This document shows, one piece after another, positions 8,174-11,876 of a DNA stretch of 11,876 nucleotides. How positions within the stretch are numbered: position 1 is the stretch's first letter; the number at the start of each line of letters is the position of its first letter. The notes beneath the pieces were generated by a model. That model had not been told where the DNA came from. It saw only the letters and a list, made by a program, of their open reading frames with translations, and made no database searches. The position numbers were made by a program, and so were the translations under genes. This stretch comes from Leptospira ellisii (GTDB lineage: Bacteria > Spirochaetota > Leptospiria > Leptospirales > Leptospiraceae), in NCBI RefSeq assembly GCF_002811955.1, contig NZ_NPEF01000052.1:1-11876 (forward strand), written 5' to 3'.

Positions 8174-9293
8174 GTAAAACCATATTCCTCAGTTCTTTCG
8201 GGGAAAATCCGGTAAAACGGATACAGGCTCGATGAAACGGAGAATAGGAATTAAAACCGCATTCCAAACCTATGTCGATCAGATTTCGGTTCGTTTCCTC
8301 CAGGATCAAACGTTTGGCTTCCTCGATCCGGTTTTGATTGATGAAATCGGTAAAGCTCATATTCTTATATTGATTCAGATATAAGGAGGCCTGATGAACG
8401 GAAACCCCCAAATAAGCCGCAAGATCGGGAAGTCTTAGCTCCTCGTCCAAATACCGTTTTTCCTCCAAAAAGAATTTCAGACGTTCCTCGATCCGACTGA
8501 GGTCGCTTTCCTTGAGCAGGTTTTTGTTTTCGGAAACCTCTAATTTCTTGCGCGGGCTTTTGGCTTGGGTTTCGGCCGCGGCCGCTTCCTGACGGCGATT
8601 GATTTTGTATGTTAGGGAAAGGGAATGGATCGTCTTTTTATCGGTGATCATCGGATAGTAAATTTCCAAAAGATGGAAATAGACGAGAAGTAATCCCGGA
8701 ATGAAATTGGAAATCTGTCTGAATCGGATGTCGCCGCGCAGAATTCCGATCAGATCCAAAAGCACCGCGAGACACATGAAAAAGGAGATCAAGGAGAGGT
8801 TGAAATAGACGCGGGGGAGTTTCCGGGTACGGATCGAAGTGGTGATTTCCACCAGGGTATAACTCGTGATCAAGGCGCAAATCGCGTTTCCGGCCGCGTT
8901 CATAGCGGTGGCGTTTCTGAAAAATAGGCTCAGAAAAAATAAGGCGCCGAACGTTCCGGTCAGACACAATCCGATCTCCTTACTTTTCACTTCGTTTAAG
9001 CCGATCGACCGACGCATCAAATAACGCACGATGGCGCAGGAGAAAATGACCAACCCGAAATAGAGTAGGGAAAGGTTGTATTCGGAACCCATTCCCACAT
9101 CCGGCTCGGGTAAGGAGCCGCTGGCTTCGAATCCTAAGGCCAAAAAAAGGCCGATTGAGAGAAACGTAACTCCGTAGATTACGTTGACTCGGTTCTTTTT
9201 GTAGCGAACCAGCCGCAAAACCGCAATGGAAAATCCCAAATAGGCCCCGACCAATTGGAGATGTTGAACGATGCTTTCGAACGTAAATGTCAT
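8166..9293 (-). CDS. Membrane-anchored AraC-family transcriptional regulator
   Basis: A 375-residue regulator. Seven hydrophobic segments are visible at about residues 11-29, 38-56, 72-92, 107-125, 131-150, 163-185 and 194-213, followed by a charged Ala/Gln-rich linker (232-262). The C-terminal AraC/XylS DNA-binding domain (about 265-375) contains a first helix-turn-helix around LPDLAAYLGVSVHQASLYLN (288-307) and a second in the signature IGLECGFNSYSPFHRACIRF (341-360), then TGFSPKELR. The layout suggests a membrane sensor that binds DNA from the inner face; the signal is unknown. AGGTG stands six bases before the ATG. It converges on clpB, with only 34 bases between the stop codons, and diverges from the lipoprotein gene at 9972, a possible target. 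The family is certain; the ligand and targets are not. Confidence 0.93.
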   Translation of the reverse strand: MTFTFESIVQHLQLVGAYLGFSIAVLRLVRYKKNRVNVIYGVTFLSIGLFLALGFEASGSLPEPDVGMGSEYNLSLLYFGLVIFSCAIVRYLMRRSIGLNEVKSKEIGLCLTGTFGALFFLSLFFRNATAMNAAGNAICALITSYTLVEITTSIRTRKLPRVYFNLSLISFFMCLAVLLDLIGILRGDIRFRQISNFIPGLLLVYFHLLEIYYPMITDKKTIHSLSLTYKINRRQEAAAAETQAKSPRKKLEVSENKNLLKESDLSRIEERLKFFLEEKRYLDEELRLPDLAAYLGVSVHQASLYLNQYKNMSFTDFINQNRIEEAKRLILEETNRNLIDIGLECGFNSYSPFHRACIRFTGFSPKELRNMVLQK

Positions 9294-9810
9294 ATTTTCA
9301 CCTAAAATCCCGAACCGCCGACTTCCATTGATTCATTTCGCCGAAAGCCAAATACGAACCGGGTCCGAACAAAGTTATTACCAAAAATCTTCGGGAAAAT
9401 GCTTCGTTTCTCCGTAGGAAATCCAGGATGTTTTCGTTCTAAAAACGATCCGTTTCCGTTGTTTTTCGGAGAATGATTTTGAAACAGGAACTGTTCTTCT
9501 TCAAAATTCCGATGTATCTTTTCCCAGGGATCTTTGATTCTAACCAACTTCTAAAAAGCAGAGTTTCTTTGGCAATGAACTTGATATAAGCTAGCAACGC
9601 TTATTTATAAACAAGACAATGAATTATAGATTCAATTTGATAACTTTTTGACGTTATGCTAGGTTATAAATCAATATATGCAGATTTTAATGAAAAATTT
9701 ATTTGCGTCAATGGTTAGTTTGAAATGATTTTAAGGCCAAATTATAAAAGCGCAGGTGCGGGGAGTTATCTGTTTGTGTAATATGAGGTAAATGTTTTTT
9801 AAAATTATTG

Positions 9811-9833
9811 CAAAAGTATACTATATGCTTTTG
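9811..9833 (+). promoter_or_regulatory. Near-perfect 23-base dyad over a -10-like TATACT
   Basis: The arms CAAAAGTATA (9811-9820) and TATGCTTTTG (9824-9833) are inverted copies with one mismatch in ten and a 3-base centre. TATACT (9817-9822), a 4/6 match to the -10 consensus, spans the centre; no convincing -35 lies 17 bases upstream. The size and symmetry fit an operator for a dimeric regulator of the downstream lipoprotein gene. It could also form a small RNA hairpin. Confidence 0.4.
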
Positions 9834-9851
9834 AGGTTTTGTGGTCCTTTT

Positions 9852-9883
9852 AAAAGCGGCACAACGTAACAAGTGGCCTTTTT
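9852..9883 (+). other. Imperfect leader hairpin followed by T run
   Basis: AAAAG-c-GGCAC (9852-9862) can pair with GTG-g-CCTTTTT (9873-9883) around a 10-base loop, with one bulged base on each side and one G-T pair. The run of T makes it terminator-like. If transcription starts near the dyad, this lies in the roughly 140-base leader of the lipoprotein mRNA, where it could act as an attenuator. It could instead be a weak terminator for transcripts from further left. Confidence 0.3.
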
Positions 9884-9971
9884 GAATTTGCTGAATTTTT
9901 TCCTCTTATTATAAGGCAACAAGAAGCATTTTAAAATCAGGTGTATCCTTTTTTCAAAACGGAGGTTTTCC

Positions 9972-11876
9972 ATGAAAGAAAAAGAGATAGAACATTGGCT
10001 TCTCGCAAAAAATACAATCCTGGGAAATGGATTCCTCTGGTGCACAATATTCTTTTTCTCTTGTCTTGGTGCAGAGAAACAACCGGGTTTTAAGTTTTTC
10101 TTTTTGCCGACATCGTTGCAAAACTTCACCGGATCCCCGGTTTCTCCTCCGATCGTCGCACCCAATCAGGCGAATTTATCCGTAGCCGGCGGGAAAAGTT
10201 TATACAATGGAGTTTATTACGCGTCCCGGGTGTCGAACGGCGATTACGCATTGAACGTGGCACTTTCGTTCGCAAATGTCACGGACGGTTCCGTTCTTAA
10301 GGTTTGTATGAACAATACGGGTTGTGTCGATCAGGATCTTCTCTACAACGGAAGTATCGGTTCAGGGCTTTCTAATTTGAATTTGAATCTGATGATTCCC
10401 GACGAATATCCCGTGGTCGTCGGCGGAAACACCTTAAATTTTGCGATAATCAAGGATTCTCAGACTGTGGTTCAGAGGTCCGTTTCCACGATTTACGACG
10501 TAAACGGCCCGACTTTGACCTTTTCCACACCGGGAGGATCCTATTCTTCCGCACAAAATTTGTCGATAACCTGTGTGGATTCCGTTTCGGGTTGCCAGGA
10601 CGTGATTTATACCGCTGACGGACAAACCCCTTCCTTATCCCTCATCAACGACTTTGATCCGCTTCAGATCGCTTTAGGAAGCGTGTTTCCCTCTTCTTTG
10701 AACATTCCCGACGGAACTACGACGATTATCGTTTCCGGTTCCGATCGTGCCGGTAATATTACGGGACCTCTCACCGTGACGTATACAGTAACCATACCTC
10801 CGCCTCCGGGAGGGGGAGGGCCTAGTTCGCCTCCGCCGACGATTACCTTGGATTCCGTGGAAAATTCGATCACGAACGGAACGAACGAGAGCGTACTTCA
10901 TTGGAATTCCGACACGATCGGAACCTATTCGGTCGTTCCGAGCGGAACGGATTGCGCGAACATTTCCCCCGGTGACGTCATCGTAACCGGTACCTTGGCG
11001 ACGCCCGGAAATACGGACACCACGGTTCCTTATGCGAGCTTATCCGTAGGAAGCAATTCCTTGAAGTTGTGTTTTTCCGATTCTTCCGGTCAAACCGATT
11101 CGGCGGATTTCACTCTGGTCAAGGACACGACGGCCCCCACCTTGGTTTCCTCTTCTCCGGCGAACGCGGCAGTGGACGTGGACGTATTCAATCGGAATCT
11201 AATTCTTACCTTCAACGAAAACATGCAACCGGATACGAGTGTGGAAGTGCACGCGTTCTTATCCTATGGAGTGGGGGGAAGTGCGACTACTACGGAATTG
11301 ATTCTTCCTACGAGTTTAAACGCGACCTGGATTTCGGAAACGGTTCTGAAACTGGATTTGGATTCGATTCTTCCCGAGTTTACCTCGATCAAAATTCGGA
11401 TTCTCGCTTCCGATCTCAAGGATGTGGCGGGAAATTCCATCGTGGGCGACGCGGGCGGGTTCGTAAACGTCGTTTATACCACAGGCGGAATGGTGGCCTT
11501 GCGCAACATCATCGATTCCAATCAGCCGGGTTGTTTTGACGGAAACGGAAGCGGTATCGTGTGTGCCGGTTCGGGACAAGACGCCGCTTTTACGGCCACT
11601 CCGAACGCGCAGGTGATCAGCACTCCGACGTTTCTGAGCGGATTTACCTCGGATCCGGTGACGATCGATTCTACCAGCGGATTGACCTGGAGAACCTGCG
11701 TGCAGGGAATGGAATGGACCGGCGCTACTTGCGGCGGAACTCCGACGGAAGTGAACTGGGTGCAGGCGCTTTCCAGCTGTAACTCGCTCAACGAAAGAAA
11801 TTCCAAACAGGGATATGCGGGAATCAAAAACTGGAGATTGACCACGATGGACGACCTTCATTCTTTGATCACCTTT
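9972..11876 (+). CDS. Modular surface lipoprotein with DUF1566 (Lcl) domain, 3' end missing
   Basis: Open from the ATG to the window edge (635 codons, incomplete). GGAGG (9961-9965) lies six bases before the ATG. The N-terminus has a long n-region, then a hydrophobic core ending FFFSC; Cys31 is the likely lipidated residue in a relaxed spirochaetal lipobox. Order of parts: a Cys-containing beta-rich region (65-175); a chitobiase/Fn3-associated-type repeat (about 180-272; TFSTPGGSYSSAQNLSITC, IYTADGQTP, GSDRAGNITGP); a Pro/Gly linker (275-289); a second beta domain (290-382); a Big_5 Ig-like domain (about 387-492; TTAPTLVSSSPANAAVDVDV, LTFNENMQP); then CFDGNGSGIVC and the start of DUF1566 (about 560 on; TGLTWRTC, WVQALSSCNSLN, NWRLTTMDDLHSL). 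Many DUF1566 proteins read WRLPT where this has WRLTT. It is probably exposed on the outer membrane; whether it binds a ligand or host factor is unknown. Confidence 0.88.
   Translation, partial: MKEKEIEHWLLAKNTILGNGFLWCTIFFFSCLGAEKQPGFKFFFLPTSLQNFTGSPVSPPIVAPNQANLSVAGGKSLYNGVYYASRVSNGDYALNVALSFANVTDGSVLKVCMNNTGCVDQDLLYNGSIGSGLSNLNLNLMIPDEYPVVVGGNTLNFAIIKDSQTVVQRSVSTIYDVNGPTLTFSTPGGSYSSAQNLSITCVDSVSGCQDVIYTADGQTPSLSLINDFDPLQIALGSVFPSSLNIPDGTTTIIVSGSDRAGNITGPLTVTYTVTIPPPPGGGGPSSPPPTITLDSVENSITNGTNESVLHWNSDTIGTYSVVPSGTDCANISPGDVIVTGTLATPGNTDTTVPYASLSVGSNSLKLCFSDSSGQTDSADFTLVKDTTAPTLVSSSPANAAVDVDVFNRNLILTFNENMQPDTSVEVHAFLSYGVGGSATTTELILPTSLNATWISETVLKLDLDSILPEFTSIKIRILASDLKDVAGNSIVGDAGGFVNVVYTTGGMVALRNIIDSNQPGCFDGNGSGIVCAGSGQDAAFTATPNAQVISTPTFLSGFTSDPVTIDSTSGLTWRTCVQGMEWTGATCGGTPTEVNWVQALSSCNSLNERNSKQGYAGIKNWRLTTMDDLHSLITF

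Larger units (their letters stand above)
9294..9971. other. 678-base divergent gap without a supported gene; AT-rich right half
   Basis: No convincing gene is visible. The left part (to about 9550) has composition like the flanking genes. It carries one open frame of 81 codons on the minus strand (9302-9547, TTG start), which I do not support. From about 9550 to 9960 the DNA turns markedly A+T-rich, with many TTATAAA-like words. Visible elements there are a 6-base inverted repeat, ATAAGC-N7-GCTTAT (9586-9604), placed just after a TTGATA (9581-9586); the dyad at 9811-9833; and the hairpin at 9852-9883. A GGAGG at 9961-9965 serves the lipoprotein gene. No insertion-sequence ends or tRNA were seen. 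It could be a large regulatory region or the scar of a lost gene. Confidence 0.6.

Noticed and set aside
9302..9547. Minus-strand open frame of 81 codons with TTG start just upstream of the AraC-type gene
   Set aside because: No ribosome binding site, composition rich in Asn, Phe, Arg and Lys without domain or membrane signal, and no recognisable family. The stop lies 8 bases before the regulator ATG, but that alone is weak.
9586..9604. Short inverted repeat ATAAGC-N7-GCTTAT near a TTGATA
   Set aside because: Six-base arms are expected by chance in such AT-rich DNA, and the -10 candidates downstream need off-optimum spacing.
9825..9869. 14-codon open frame MLLRFCGPFKSGTT ahead of the lipoprotein gene, a possible leader peptide
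   Set aside because: It would start at or before the predicted transcription start, lacks a ribosome binding site, and has no run of regulatory codons.

Overview
The window looks like spirochaete chromosome, most likely Leptospira. Three things point that way. The lipoprotein gene has a relaxed spirochaetal-type lipobox and a DUF1566 (Lcl) C-terminal domain. The AraC-type regulator is anchored by seven membrane helices. The helicase gene needs a TTG start. The coding DNA looks close to half G+C by eye, which would be rich for this genus. This assignment is inferred from gene families; no species is claimed.

Layout. Positions 1-683 (+) hold the 3' part of an unrecognised gene. Its reading frame is broken at a run of nine T, and perhaps once more near position 55. 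Positions 734-5330 (-) hold a compact cluster read right to left: a LeuT-type sodium:amino acid symporter, a 44-codon membrane protein, a DinG-family helicase and a secreted LPP20/FlgP-like protein. The first three genes are joined by 4-base stop/start overlaps (ATGA, then TTGA). The 44-codon gene is the least conventional item here. It is short enough to be missed easily, and a naive helicase start would bury it.

The 224-base divergent gap (5331-5554) carries a TTGACA on each strand, embedded in matching inverted 9-base blocks. Positions 5555-8131 (+) encode the ClpB disaggregase, with a possible internal start for a form lacking the N domain. A strong GC hairpin terminator ends it and runs into the tail of the convergent AraC-type gene (8166-9293, -).

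Positions 9294-9971 have no gene I can support. The right half is strikingly AT-rich and holds a near-perfect 23-base dyad over a -10-like TATACT, followed by an imperfect hairpin. A large modular lipoprotein gene starts at 9972 behind a GGAGG ribosome binding site and runs off the window. It carries a chitobiase/Fn3-associated-type repeat, a Pro/Gly linker, an Ig-like Big_5-type domain and the start of a DUF1566 domain. The membrane-anchored regulator diverges from it across this gap, so a regulatory link is possible but unproven.

No rRNA, tRNA, CRISPR array, insertion sequence or phage gene was seen.
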